The notes beneath the pieces are model-generated. The model made no database searches, was not told the DNA's origin, and worked only from the letters and a program-made list of their open reading frames with translations. A DNA stretch of 60,962 bases, from the NCBI GenBank assembly GCA_964483805.1, contig CAZADH010000008.1, positions 1 through 60,962 of the forward strand. Reading direction: 5' to 3'. How positions within the stretch are numbered: the stretch's first letter is position 1; every line of letters begins with the position of its first letter. The DNA is from CAZADH01 sp964483805 (GTDB lineage: Bacteria > Muiribacteriota > Ozemobacteria > Ozemobacterales > Ozemobacteraceae). The position numbers and the translations under genes are program-made. Shown here in pieces: positions 1 through 10,700 of the stretch.

Positions 1-31
1 TTCGATTTCAATTTTGCACAGGAGGGTCAGT

Positions 32-1018
32 GTGAATAAGACCGTGACCAAGGTTCTCACTGGAGCGTTGGTGTTTGCGTTGTCGGTTCCGGCCGGTGCG
101 TTGTTTGCCGGTGCTCCGGATCACAAGCCGGCGAAGAAGAAGGTTGGTTTCTTCAAGAAGATCGGTCATGCGATCGTTCACACGGGTGACCATATCGCCA
201 ACGGCGTCATGGACACTGGCGTTGCCGCCAAGAAAAAAGTCACCGGCAAAAAGAACAAGGTGTGGGTCTGTGGCCATTACGACAAGAACGGCAACCACGT
301 GAAGGGCCACTGGCGCACCATCAAGCACAAGCCCAACAATCCGGGCCAGAGCGGTCAGAGTGGCCAGTCGGGTCAGTCCGGCCAGAGCGGCCAGACCGGC
401 GATCAGCCGCCCGCCCCGCCGACGAATCCGCCCGCTCCTCCGGCTCCTCCGGCCGAACCGCCGGCTCCTCCCGCTGAGCCGCCCGCTCCTCCGGCTGAAC
501 CGCCCGCCCCTCCCGCTGAGCCGCCCGCTCCTCCGGCCGAACCGCCCGCCCCTCCGGCTGGTGGCGATCAGAGCGACCAGAGTGGTCAATCCGGTCAGTC
601 GGGCCAGACCGGCCAGACCAAGATGACCATGAGCGGTCTCGTGGCCGATCTGAACTCCCTCAATGACGACATGGACGAAGTCCAGGCCCGTTTGACCAAG
701 TCCAAGAAGGGCCAGGTCAAGGCGACGAAGGCTCAGGTTGCCGATCTCGAAGACGACTACGCGACCCTGTGTCAGGAGCGCGAAGCCGATGCCAAGATGA
801 TGGTCAAGGTTGTCATGTGGGACCTGAACAACAACAAGGGCAAATCGGGTGTCTACTATCAGGCGTTCGTCCGCCAGATGAAGAACCTGTCGAAGTCCGA
901 TCGCGCCGGTTTCAGCGACATCGTGAAAGACGTCGAGACCAGCGTGAAGCACAAGGCGAACAACAGCGGCAAGAGCAGCGAGTGGAAAGATCGCCTCGCC
1001 GAGCTGAAGAAGCTGTAA
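32..1018 (+). CDS. Secreted low-complexity (Pro/Ala/Glu and Gly-Gln-Ser repeat) protein, unknown function
   Basis: The start is taken as GTG at 32 because AGGAGG lies at 20-25, a good distance upstream; an in-frame ATG at 14 has no such site. The first about 25 residues form a signal peptide (basic start, hydrophobic core LTGALVFALSVPAGALF, small residues FAGA at the cleavage zone). A lysine-rich segment follows, then a Gly-Gln-Ser run, a seven-residue repeat of the type PPAPPAE used about six times, and a second Gly-Gln-Ser run. The C-terminal about 130 residues are charged and probably helical. The flexible middle looks like a wall-spanning or periplasmic linker between a basic N-terminal part and a helical C-terminal domain. 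I do not recognise the family. It is probably monocistronic, since two strong hairpins follow it. Confidence 0.75.
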   Translation: MNKTVTKVLTGALVFALSVPAGALFAGAPDHKPAKKKVGFFKKIGHAIVHTGDHIANGVMDTGVAAKKKVTGKKNKVWVCGHYDKNGNHVKGHWRTIKHKPNNPGQSGQSGQSGQSGQSGQTGDQPPAPPTNPPAPPAPPAEPPAPPAEPPAPPAEPPAPPAEPPAPPAEPPAPPAGGDQSDQSGQSGQSGQTGQTKMTMSGLVADLNSLNDDMDEVQARLTKSKKGQVKATKAQVADLEDDYATLCQEREADAKMMVKVVMWDLNNNKGKSGVYYQAFVRQMKNLSKSDRAGFSDIVKDVETSVKHKANNSGKSSEWKDRLAELKKL

Positions 1019-1030
1019 TCCGCCACTGAA

Positions 1031-1100
1031 TTCGGGGCGTTTGCCCGCCCCGAACCGAAGAACCACCGCTGCCGGTGCAGGTCACCGGGGCGGTGGTTCT
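1031..1100 (+). terminator. Two consecutive hairpins after the repeat protein
   Basis: A perfect 9-bp stem TTCGGGGCG/CGCCCCGAA occupies 1031-1054 with a 6-base loop. A second 11-bp stem AGAACCACCGC/GCGGTGGTTCT pairs 1059-1069 with 1090-1100. Neither has a clear T-run, so the termination role is inferred from position between two genes. Confidence 0.5.
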
Positions 1101-1121
1101 GTCATTGGCGATGATGCCGGC

Positions 1122-1150
1122 TTGTCACCACCGCGGCTTGCGGCTATAAT
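1122..1150 (+). promoter_or_regulatory. Sigma-70-type promoter, TTGTCA-17-TATAAT
   Basis: TTGTCA (1122-1127) and TATAAT (1145-1150) are separated by exactly 17 bp. The next ATG begins at 1158, seven bases after the -10 box, so the transcript would start at or next to the start codon and would be leaderless. Confidence 0.75.
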
Positions 1151-1157
1151 CGTCGGC

Positions 1158-2786
1158 ATGTCAGACACCCCGGGACGAAGCAATTCCAGCGGTTTTCGCG
1201 GCATGGCCGTCGGCCCGCGATCAGCGTGGCTGATGCGCCTGATGGCGGTGTTTGTGGCGGTGGCTGCGGTGGCGATGATCTCGAACATCATGGGATGCGC
1301 CGGTTGCGGCGGCAGTGGTCCCGATCGTGTGCATCTTGTATTTACGGGCGTGTCGAAGGGCAACATCGTGCCCTACGTCTGCCGCTTCCCGCCGTACAAA
1401 GACCTGAAGGTGGGCGGGGCGGCGTACACGGCGGCATTGCTCGCGCAGGTCCGGGCGAAATACCCCAATGAACCGGTGCTCGCGTTGTCGGTGGGCAGCG
1501 AGTTGTCGGGCACGCCCGAAGCGTATTTTACCCAGGGCAAGGCAGTGATCGAAGCGCTGAACGCGTATGGACTGACCGCCATGCTGGTTGGCAACATCGA
1601 GTTCAGTTTCGGCCGCGACCAACTGGCCGAGTTGTCGCGACAAGCGAATTTTCCGTTTCTCAGCACCAACATCACTGAGGCCGGGACGCAGCAATCGTTG
1701 CCTTTCGTCAAACGCGAGGTCGTCGTGGCCGCGGGGCGGCAGTATTCGATCGCCGTGATCGGACTGACCCCGACGCGCACGCCGGCCATGGTCATGCGCG
1801 ACAGCGTCGAGGGCCTTGATTTTCGCGTGCCGCGCACCTGGATCGCCGCGAAAGTGGCCGAGTTGCGGGCGCAAGGGGTGCAACTGATTGTATTGCTCAG
1901 CCTCAGCGACGAAGAACGCATGGAAGCCGACGAGTGGGAATCGATCAAGGAAGCCCGCCCCGATGTGGTGACGATGCTGGTGTTCGACCAGCGGCCGGCG
2001 GGCATGCCGCTGCGCGACGGCATCCTCGTGCCGAAGGTCGGTGGCTACAACCAGGGCAAGGAGCTTTACCACGTCGCCCTCGACCTCGATCCGGCCACTC
2101 GCAAGATCGCCACCTGGTCGTACGAGGTGCTGCCGATCGCCTGCGCATCGTTGACGCCCGATGCCGATACTGCCGCGAAAATCAACCGGGCGGTGGCCAA
2201 GATCGACCAGATCAAATCGGCCCGCATCTGCGACCTGGCCAGCGAGGCCCACAAGGCCTATTACGACGAGTGCCCGATCGGCAACCTGATCGCCGATGCG
2301 ATGCGCGAATACGCGAAAGCCGACGTGGCCTTGCAGAACAGCGGCGGCATTCAGGCCGACCTGCGCGGCGGTGTGGTCACCCTGGGTGATCTTTACAACG
2401 TATTGCCTTTTGATAACCAGGTCATTGCCATGGATCTCACCGGCGAGGAGCTGCGCGAGATTCTGACCGTGTCGGCGTCGATGAAACGCGGCGTTTTGCA
2501 GATTTCCGGCGGTGCCTACCGCTTCGTCAACTGGACCGCCGACCGCTTCGAGTTGCGCTCGATCGAGATCGGCGGCGCGCCGCTCGAGCCCGGCCGGCGC
2601 TATCGGGTGAGCACCAACAGCTTTCTCGTGCAGGGTGGCGACGAATTCCGGCCGTTCAAACAGGGGCGCAATCTCGAGATCGGCCCGTCGCAACGCGAGG
2701 TGGTCAAGACCTATCTCGAGCGCTTGGCCGCCAGTGGCACTGTGACGCTGGCCACGTCCAGCCGGATCATCCGGCTGACCGAATGA
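1158..2786 (+). CDS. 5'-nucleotidase/UshA-like lipoprotein with degenerate catalytic domain
   Basis: This 542-residue protein has the two-domain layout of the UshA/5'-nucleotidase family. The C-terminal substrate-binding domain is well kept: LQNSGGIQADL and GDLYNVLPFDNQV match the family's NSGGIR and GDxxxxLPF blocks. The N-terminal metallophosphoesterase domain aligns by pattern but has lost its metal ligands. The usual DxH is absent from LVFTGVSKGNI, the GD motif reads VGSELSG, GNHEF reads GNIEF, and no GGHSH appears. It is therefore probably a non-catalytic binding protein. A hydrophobic N-terminus ending IMGC suggests a lipoprotein. The start at 1158 gives a leaderless transcript from the promoter at 1122-1150; internal ATGs at 1203 and about 1232 are alternatives without good ribosome-binding sites. 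Confidence 0.8.
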   Translation: MSDTPGRSNSSGFRGMAVGPRSAWLMRLMAVFVAVAAVAMISNIMGCAGCGGSGPDRVHLVFTGVSKGNIVPYVCRFPPYKDLKVGGAAYTAALLAQVRAKYPNEPVLALSVGSELSGTPEAYFTQGKAVIEALNAYGLTAMLVGNIEFSFGRDQLAELSRQANFPFLSTNITEAGTQQSLPFVKREVVVAAGRQYSIAVIGLTPTRTPAMVMRDSVEGLDFRVPRTWIAAKVAELRAQGVQLIVLLSLSDEERMEADEWESIKEARPDVVTMLVFDQRPAGMPLRDGILVPKVGGYNQGKELYHVALDLDPATRKIATWSYEVLPIACASLTPDADTAAKINRAVAKIDQIKSARICDLASEAHKAYYDECPIGNLIADAMREYAKADVALQNSGGIQADLRGGVVTLGDLYNVLPFDNQVIAMDLTGEELREILTVSASMKRGVLQISGGAYRFVNWTADRFELRSIEIGGAPLEPGRRYRVSTNSFLVQGGDEFRPFKQGRNLEIGPSQREVVKTYLERLAASGTVTLATSSRIIRLTE

Positions 2787-2823
2787 GCGAGGCAGTGATG
2801 ACGGCGGCCGGCGAGGTCGGTTC

Positions 2824-5028
2824 GTGAAGACGATGCGGGTCGGTCTGACGCCGAAGCTCATCCTGTTGATGCTGGTGGTGATGGTGCTGCCGCTGCTGGT
2901 CACCTCCCGGCTGATCCTCGCCGAGGTCGACAACGCCACGCGTGCCGAAGTGCAGGAACGGCTGGCCCGTTCGCTCGATGCGGCGGCGATTGCTCTCGAT
3001 GACGCCCGCGAGCGACTCGCCGTGCGGGTCAAAGATTTCTCGAACGATCCGGTGTTTCTCGCGTTGTTGCGCGATGCCGGCCACGACGCATTGCGGGCGC
3101 ATGTGCAGGAGTTTCTGCGGCGCGAGGAGCTGTCGCGCATCGAGATCTTCCCCGGGACGGGGCCGGCATTGCTGGTCAGCCACATGCCGCCGCGACAGGG
3201 CGAGGAATTCTCGCCGGGGTTGCGCGAACGGGGCGCCCGCATGGAACTGGTGTCGCAGTATGCCCGCGACGATTTGCTCTACCTCGAGTGCGGTGTCGGC
3301 GTGCGCGTGTACGGGCAGGCCCCTGCGGTCATTCTCGCCCGCCGGGTGGTGCCGTACAACTTTCTCGATCCGTTGCGCGAGCTGTCGAATGTCGAGCTGA
3401 CCATCGGCATCGCCGGCAAACGGGCGATCACCTCGTTGATGGACATCGACAGCCGACGCATCATCAACGGCGATCTGCCGCAATTGGCCTCCGATGTCAT
3501 CGACACCGGCCGGCGTGGCGCCAAGGCGGTGATGCTCACCGAGGAGTTTCTCGGCCGGCAGTATTTCACGTTGGTGCGCGAAGTCAGAGGTCTGGTCGAC
3601 GGTCGCATGTTGTTGCTGGCCTCGGTGCCGCAAGCGCTGGCCGGCAATCTGCATGGCATTCTGGCGCAATATCTTGTATTGCTATCTGTCGTGTGTGCGT
3701 TGCTGGCCGGGGTGCTGGGCCTGGTCCTGGCATCTTATCTGATCCGGCCGATTCAGGGGCTGACCCACATGGCCGCCGGACTCATGCAGGCATTGCGGGC
3801 GGGCAGCCCGGGTGAACAGGCGCCGGAGCGCATCCGCGCCGTGCTCGATGGACAGACGGTGGCGCTGGCCGCTGCCGCCAATCGCACCGACGAACTGGGC
3901 ATTCTCGGCCGCAGTTTCCAGGAAATGAGCGAACGATTGGGCCGCAAGCTGTTCGAACTGCACACCTTGTTCAAGGTGAGCGGCGGCATGAACTTCATGA
4001 ACAACCGCGACCAGTTGCTCAACTACATTCTCGACCAGACCCTCGGCGCCCTCGATGCCGAGCGGGGTTCGATCATGCTCTACAACTCCGAGTTGTCGGG
4101 GTTGCGCGTCGAACTGGTCAAGGCCCGCGGCACCGAAATCCCCATCGAGGTCGACGAAGAGGGCAACCCGAAGCGTCGGCTCATCGCCCCCGGCGAAGGC
4201 ATCGCCGGGCGGGTGTTCGCTGAGGGCAAGAGCATCATTGCCAACGAGGGTTTTGGTGATATGCGTTTTGCCCGCACTGGTAATGACGGCAACATGCCAA
4301 TCGAAACGACGATCAAAAATCTGCTTTGCGTGCCGCTGGCGGTGAATGAGCAGGCGATCGGCGTTTTGAATATCACCAACAAATCGGGTGAAAACAGTGG
4401 ATTTAGCGAAGACGATCGCAGTCTGCTCGAAGCCCTCGGCACACTGGCGGCGGTGACCATCGAGAATGCAAAATTATACGAATTGTCGATTACCGATGGT
4501 CTGACGCGTCTCTTCATTCATCGGTATTTCCAGATCCGCCTCGATGAAGAGATCATTCGCGCCCGCCGTTACAATGCGACGGTGAGCCTGATCCTGTTCG
4601 ACATCGATCACTTCAAGAAGTTCAACGACACCTACGGCCACCAGACGGGTGACATGGTGTTGCGCAAGGTTGCCCGGGTTCTGAGTGACACCGTGCGCCG
4701 CAACGTCGATATCCCCTGTCGTTACGGCGGCGAAGAGTTTGCCGTCATCGCGCCCGAGACCGGTGGCGAAGACGGGTTCAACCTGGCCGAGCGGCTGCGC
4801 AAGCGGGTCGAGGCGACCACGGTGCCGGGTCCGCAAGGCGAGGTGCTCAAGGTGACGATCTCGTTGGGCGTCTCGACGTGTCCGATGCATACCGAAGACA
4901 AATCGACGATGATCCGCATGGCTGACCAGTGTCTTTACAAGTCAAAACGGCGTGGGCGCAACTGCTCCACCTTGTATCCGGGGCCTGCCGATGTGCCGGC
5001 AGAAGACGCGGGCGCGCGGGAGCACTGA
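2824..5028 (+). CDS. Membrane-bound diguanylate cyclase (sensor-HAMP-GAF-GGDEF)
   Basis: The 734-residue protein should make cyclic di-GMP from two GTP. A first transmembrane helix spans about residues 11-32, an extracytoplasmic sensor region follows, a second helix spans about 282-305, then a HAMP-like linker, a GAF domain (about 389-553) and a C-terminal GGDEF domain (about 555-715). The active-site loop reads RYGGEEF and is intact. RNVD lies five residues before it, which is the RxxD inhibitory site for product feedback. The DIDHFKKFNDTYGH block is typical of active cyclases. The GTG at 2824 follows a weak GAGG; an ATG at 2833 is an alternative. The gene is 37 bp downstream of the 5'-nucleotidase-like gene and may be co-transcribed with it. 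It converges on the hybrid kinase, the other signalling gene here. Confidence 0.93.
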   Translation: MKTMRVGLTPKLILLMLVVMVLPLLVTSRLILAEVDNATRAEVQERLARSLDAAAIALDDARERLAVRVKDFSNDPVFLALLRDAGHDALRAHVQEFLRREELSRIEIFPGTGPALLVSHMPPRQGEEFSPGLRERGARMELVSQYARDDLLYLECGVGVRVYGQAPAVILARRVVPYNFLDPLRELSNVELTIGIAGKRAITSLMDIDSRRIINGDLPQLASDVIDTGRRGAKAVMLTEEFLGRQYFTLVREVRGLVDGRMLLLASVPQALAGNLHGILAQYLVLLSVVCALLAGVLGLVLASYLIRPIQGLTHMAAGLMQALRAGSPGEQAPERIRAVLDGQTVALAAAANRTDELGILGRSFQEMSERLGRKLFELHTLFKVSGGMNFMNNRDQLLNYILDQTLGALDAERGSIMLYNSELSGLRVELVKARGTEIPIEVDEEGNPKRRLIAPGEGIAGRVFAEGKSIIANEGFGDMRFARTGNDGNMPIETTIKNLLCVPLAVNEQAIGVLNITNKSGENSGFSEDDRSLLEALGTLAAVTIENAKLYELSITDGLTRLFIHRYFQIRLDEEIIRARRYNATVSLILFDIDHFKKFNDTYGHQTGDMVLRKVARVLSDTVRRNVDIPCRYGGEEFAVIAPETGGEDGFNLAERLRKRVEATTVPGPQGEVLKVTISLGVSTCPMHTEDKSTMIRMADQCLYKSKRRGRNCSTLYPGPADVPAEDAGAREH
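3666..3682. repeat. Dispersed palindrome copy, GCAATAT-CTT-GTATTGC
   Basis: Two 7-base arms around a 3-base spacer with one mismatched pair, inside the second transmembrane helix region of the diguanylate cyclase gene. It belongs to the AATAC-N3-GTATT family described in the findings. Confidence 0.55.
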
Positions 5029-5039
5029 CCGGAAACGCC

Positions 5040-7599
5040 CTATTCCGCCAGTGCCTCGCGCACACGGGTGGCCAGCTCGTTGACCGAGAACGGTTTCTGG
5101 ATGAAATGCACACCCGCGTCGAGAACGCCGTGGTGGGCGATGACGTCGGCCGTGTATCCCGACATGAACAGGCACTTGATCGTCGGGCACAGGCTCTGGA
5201 GCGTGCGCGCCAGATCGCGCCCGTTCATCCCCGGCATGACCACGTCGGTCATGAGCAGATCGATGGGACCGGTTGCCTCGCGGGCGAGGCGGATCGCCTC
5301 TTCGGGGGTCGGCGCGACGATGACCGTGTAGCCCAGGCGCTCGAGCATCAGGGCGGCGAGTTTCAGGATCATCGGCTCGTCTTCGACGAGCAGGACCACG
5401 CCGGTGCCGGACGATGCGGGCGTGGTCGGTGGTTCCTGAGGAGCCGGCGTCGGGGTCTGGGCCTGCTCTGGCAGATACATACGAAATGTTGCACCCTCGC
5501 CGGGTTCGGTCTCGACATCGATGAAGCCCTGGTTCTGCCGGACGATGCCCCAGACGGTGGCCAGGCCCAGGCCAGTGCCCTTGCCCTGCTCTTTCGTCGT
5601 GAAGAATGGCTCGAACAGACGCGATCTGACCTGCGGTGTCATGCCGCACCCTGTGTCACTGACCGACAGGACGACATACCGGCCGGGGACGGCATCGGCG
5701 TGGCTCGCACAGAAGGCTTGATCGACCAGCACAATGTCGGTTTCGATGGTCACCCGGCCCAATTCACCGATGGCGTCGCGTGCGTTGACGCACAGGTTGG
5801 CGAGAATCTGATCGACCTGCGACGGATCGATGCGCACGAGCCCGGGGATCTGCCCCGGTGACCAGTGCAACTGGATGCCTTCACCGATGAGCCGCTCGAG
5901 CATCTTGAGCATGCCGGCCACGGTCTGGTTGAGGTCGAGAATGCGTGGTGTCGCGGTCTGGCGCCGGGCAAAAGCCAACAGTTGCCGGGTCAGGTCGGCT
6001 GACCGTTGGCCCGCTTTCTGAATCTCGCTCAGCGCGGCATGAAGCGGATTCTCGGGGGCGAGACGGGCGAGTTCTAATTCGACCTGGCCGAGAATGACGC
6101 CCAGCATGTTGTTGAAGTCGTGGGCGACGCCGCCCGCGAGGCGTCCGATCGACTCCATTTTCTGGACCTGGTTGAGCTGGTCCTGCAAGCGCCGGCGTTC
6201 TTCTTCGGCGCGGGTGCGCTCGGTGACGTCGCGAACGGCGGCTACGACGCCGTTGACCGATGGCTCGGCGAGAAAACTCTGGGCGATGGCCTCGGACACC
6301 ACCCACCCGCGGGTTTTGTGGACGTGCCGATACTGCACGGTGACCGTTCGTTCGGGGTGGGCGAGACACTCGTCCCAGGCTTTCGCGACGGTGGCCAGGT
6401 CATCGGGATGGATGATCTGGGGCAGGCTTTTGCCTTGGAGTTCGGCCACGGGAAACCCGGTGATGCGTTCGGCCGACGGACTGACGTACCGTTGCGACCC
6501 GTCGGCGTCGAGAATGACCACGCTGTCGGACGAATTCTTGAGCAAGAACAGGAGCCGCTGCTGGTTCTCGCGCAGCTCTTCGACGGCCTGCTTGCGGTCG
6601 GTGATATCGAGAGCGGTGAAGGTCACGCCGCGTGTGAGATCACTCGGGTCGAGCGGTGTCGAGGCCAGGAGCACGTCGATCAGGCGACCATCTTTGCGAC
6701 GCCACACGGTTTCGACGACGCCGGTCCCCTTCTCGCGAATCTGGCGGTATTTCTCGGTGCCGACAAAGTCGAACGCTTCCTGGGTGGGATAAAGGATGCG
6801 GGCGCTGTGGCCAATCAGTTCGTCGGCGCGGTAACCGGTCATCTCGCAGATGCGCGAGTTCACCTCGGTGAGCACGCGGTTGCAGACCAGACCGATGCCG
6901 GTGGGAGCAATACGAAATATGCTACGCAACCGTTCCTGGCTCTGGCGCAGGGCTTCCTCGTTGCGTGTCGTTTCGACTGTTTTCCAGACCGCATCCATGA
7001 GCAGGGTCAGTTCGAGCACATCGGTTTCGCCGTAGTCACCCGGTTTGTTGGCCACGCCGGCGACCGCGACAATGCGGCCGTTGCGCTCGACCGGCACGCT
7101 CAGAAAGCGCTGCAGGCGCACGTGGCCGTCGGGATAGCCCTTCTTGAGCGGGTTGTCGGCAGCGAAGTCGTTGACCACGATCGGCCGGCGCTGCCGCACG
7201 ACCTCGCCCCAGATGCCGGTCTTGTCGAGATCGTACGTGGTGGGCTGGCCGGCCACCTGGCACTCGTCCATGACCTCGCGGGACCAGGAGTTCAACTGGA
7301 AGCGCCGGGTCTCTTCNNNNNNNNNNGGTCTGCGGGTTGACCACCGTGCACTCGCGCATGACCCCTTTCGACCAGGTGTTGAGCTCGAACTGGCGCCGCT
7401 CTTCATCGTAGAAATAGATGTAGCCGAAGGTGCTCTCGGTGAGCGTCAAAGCCTGATTGAGTGCGTAATCGAGAAAATCCTGCACGCCACCGGCCCGGTA
7501 TTGCAGGATATCGATGATGGCCCGGAGACGTTTAACATCGCGTTCGACGTCGTGTCGGTCGGTCGTGGCCGGTGCGTGGGGTGTGGCATTGGCGTTCAT
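5040..7599 (-). CDS. Hybrid sensor histidine kinase (GAF-GAF-PAS-PAS-HisKA-HATPase-REC), interrupted by assembly gap
   Basis: This cytoplasmic hybrid kinase autophosphorylates on histidine and passes phosphate to its own receiver domain. Reading down the minus strand: GAF-type sequence on both sides of the gap; a PAS domain near 6930-6600; a second PAS near 6560-6230; HisKA with GGVAHDFNNMLG near 6150-6090; an HATPase domain with DTGCGM and GKGTGLGLATVWGIV; and a receiver domain with VEDEP and phospho-acceptor LLMTDVVMPG near 5235. No transmembrane segment is visible. The start at 7599 (MNANATPHAP) is inferred. Ten Ns at 7317-7326 split the gene and the two halves are out of frame by one. EERRQFELNTWSKGVM before the gap and EETRRFQLNSWSREVM after it are homologous, so two tandem GAF domains are probably incompletely assembled. 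The gene converges on the diguanylate cyclase. Confidence 0.88.
7317..7326. other. Assembly gap (10 N)
   Basis: Ten undetermined bases within the hybrid histidine kinase gene. The reading frame does not continue across it, and the flanks encode similar peptides, so the real gap length is unknown. Confidence 0.99.
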
Positions 7600-7747
7600 T
7601 TGGTGCAAAGGATAGCACTGAAAACGGACATGTGCGAGTGTCGCAGGACCAGGCCAGGACAATATGCGAAGAACCAGCGACGATGTTTGCCTCGATCAGA
7701 TCGGTTGCTCTGGACATCTTCAGAGGTTCACGGTACATTGGTGTAGG

Positions 7748-10700
7748 ATGCGAAGTCCGCTGCATTATAGCCACCCCGAGTCCAGCAATCCGACTGTGCC
7801 ACCGCGAAAACCGGGAGCTTCATCAAAGCTCCATTGGCTGATCGTGGTTGTTTTGTTGTTCGCAGTCGGCGTCTTTGGTTGCTTGGGTGGCGGTGGTGGC
7901 GGTGGCGGTGGCGGTTCGAGCGTGATTGGGCCGGCGGGGAACACGCAGGTCGCTGTGTCGGGGCGGGCCTTTTTTGCTGATCGCAACCTCTACGGCAACA
8001 TTGCGATCAGTTTGGTTGCGGGTGGTAACGCAACGCTGGCATCAACATGGCCACGTGCATCTGTAACAGGGCGAGTTACCGCAACGACACAGACCGATGG
8101 TCTGGGCAATTTCTCGTTCGGGGTCAACGAAGTGTCGCCGGGGTTGTACAGTCTTGCTGCGACGACCGGTGACAACGAAGTTGTCTTTGCGAAATCTGTT
8201 CAAGTTGTTTCCGGAAACACGTCTTCGGTGATTGACACCGCTTTGCTTGCAGTGGCGTCGGCGAAGATCGACCAAATCGGTTCGGTGTCTTTGAGAATCA
8301 CGTTTTCGAGTAACGCCGAAGCCACCAGTCGGGTTCGTTACTATCCGGCAAGCAGTCCGTCCAGTGTCATTGACCTGACCGTGAACGATTTGCCTGGAAC
8401 ACGTCATCAGAAGCTCGTCACAGGATTGGTTCCCAACACGGGGTATGTGTTCGAAGTTGTCTTGCATGGCAGTGATAATCAAGATGCCGGTTACGCCGGT
8501 CTCACGGCGAATACCACTCCAGGCGTCGGACCGAGCAATTTATCGATCGCCATCAATGCGGGGGACGTCGAGACGCATCGTAAGGAAGTTGAGATACTGT
8601 TGAGTGCTGAGGGCGCGACTCAGATGCGATTGGGCACAACAGAGGATCTCTCGAATCTCTCCTGGGAGGGTTATGCGTCAAACCGCGTTTACAATCTGCC
8701 AGAGGGCGACGGCACGAAACGAATCTATGTGCAGTTTCGCGACCAAGCGGGGCGAGTGTCGCCGATAATCAGTGACGCGATTCGTTTGGCCGCAGATGTT
8801 CGCGGTTACATCGGTGTCTGGATCAACAAGGGGTCCACGGTGACCAAGGATACGGCTGTCAACCTGACGCTGTTGTACCCTGGCGCCAGCAAGATGATTA
8901 TTTCGCCAACCGAGGATTTCTTTGACGCGAGATGGGAGTTCTATTCCCCGTCCAGAGCCTGGAATCTTGCCGCCGGCGATGGTGAGAAACGCGTGTATGC
9001 GAAGTTTGATGCAGGGTCTGTGAGTCCGGCATTTTCTGCCGGGATTTCCTTGAACACGACAGGACCCGTTGTCGCAATCAAGATCAACAATGGTGCCCTG
9101 AAGACGAACAACGCGACAGTACTGCTCTCTCTCTCGGGTAACAATAACCCAAGTGAGATGCAGATTCAGAATGGGTCCAGTGATTTTTCCCAGATTCCGA
9201 TCTGGCAGGGATTTGCCAATACGGTCTCCTGGACCTTGGAGTCCGGGGAGGGAACGAAAGTAGTCTTCGCACGATTTCGTGACCGACTTGGAAATGTATT
9301 TGGGCCCATTTCTGCCAACATCATTGTTGATACTATTGCTCCGTCCGATTATGCATTTACCATCAACGGAGGAGCGTCATCGACGATTTCTCCGAAGGTT
9401 ACATTAGGGATATCTGCAGTTGATGCGAACTGGATAACGATTTCGAATCGAGAGGATCTTAGTGAACCTGTCACAGAGCGATTCAAGACGTTACGTGAAT
9501 GGCCTCTTGCAGGCTATGGCTTGCAGACTGTCTACATGACATTTACGGACGATGCGAGTAACACAACATCTCCGATCAGTCGAACGATCAATGTGACCGG
9601 TAATGCGCCCGTATTGATCATCAATGGTGGGGACGCTTTTACGACCAGCAGCCGTGTCGACCTGTCGGTTGTGGCCACCCAGCAAGCAAAGCTGTGGTTG
9701 TCCAACGATGGCAATTTCAATGCGGTTACTCCTGTCAATCCGCCGGTCGGTACGACTACGATTTCTTGGAACCTTCCTCATCGGGCCGGAAACAGAACAG
9801 TCTATGCGAAATTTCTGGACTTACAGGGTGTCACCAATTTTGCCAATGATGCGATTCTGACTGTCGGCCCGGCGAGTTCTTCGATCACTTGTCGTGATGC
9901 GCAACCCTTGGTCACGAATCCGGTCAATCTGGGCCTTTATGCCGAAGGCGCAACGGACATGATTGTCAGCGAAGAGTTGACGGCAATGGGTGGTCTGACA
10001 GGTTGGATTCCATACTCGGCGCGCAGTGCTTTCGTTCTTCAGGCCGGCGTCGGTCCCCATTCGATCTATGCGAAGTTCCGCAATTCTGCAACAGACTGGA
10101 TCGAGAGTGAGCCGATAACTCTAAGCGTAACCGTGGCAACAGGCGCAGTGATCGGTCTCGCAACGCCTTCGTTGGTGATCAACGGAAACGATCCGTTTAC
10201 GCGGCGGAGCAACGTGACTCTGACGATTGCCGCCGCGAGCCAGACCCAGATGTGGTTGTCGAATGACGGTGCATTCACTGGTCTGTCGCCGTTGGTTCCT
10301 CCGGCACCGCCAGGATACGTATCCTGGATGCTGTCGCCGCAGGCTGGTGTAAAGACGGTATATGCACGCTTTGTTGACGCGTCCGGATCATTCAGCTATG
10401 CGAACGATTCAGTTGAGGCAATTGGGCCGGCCAGTACGAGTGTGTCGACGCGCGACTCCCTGCCGTTATCAAGCAACTGGGTGAATCTCGACCTGTACGC
10501 CGAGGGCGCAACGGAAATGATGATCTCCGAGGATCAAACAGCAATGCTGGGTAATGCAGGCTGGACCTCGTTCCTGCCCCGTTTCCCATTTCGTCTGCTG
10601 GATGGTGGCGGCACGCACGTGGTCTGGGTGAAATTTCGGAATTCGACGGTCAATGGCATTGAGAGCGTTCCTCAGAGTCTGGTGCTGACGGTCAATAACA

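Noticed and set aside
1221..3242. Long minus-strand frame across the 5'-nucleotidase-like and diguanylate cyclase genes
   Set aside because: It spans two well-supported plus-strand genes and has low-complexity Arg/His-rich translation typical of antisense shadow.
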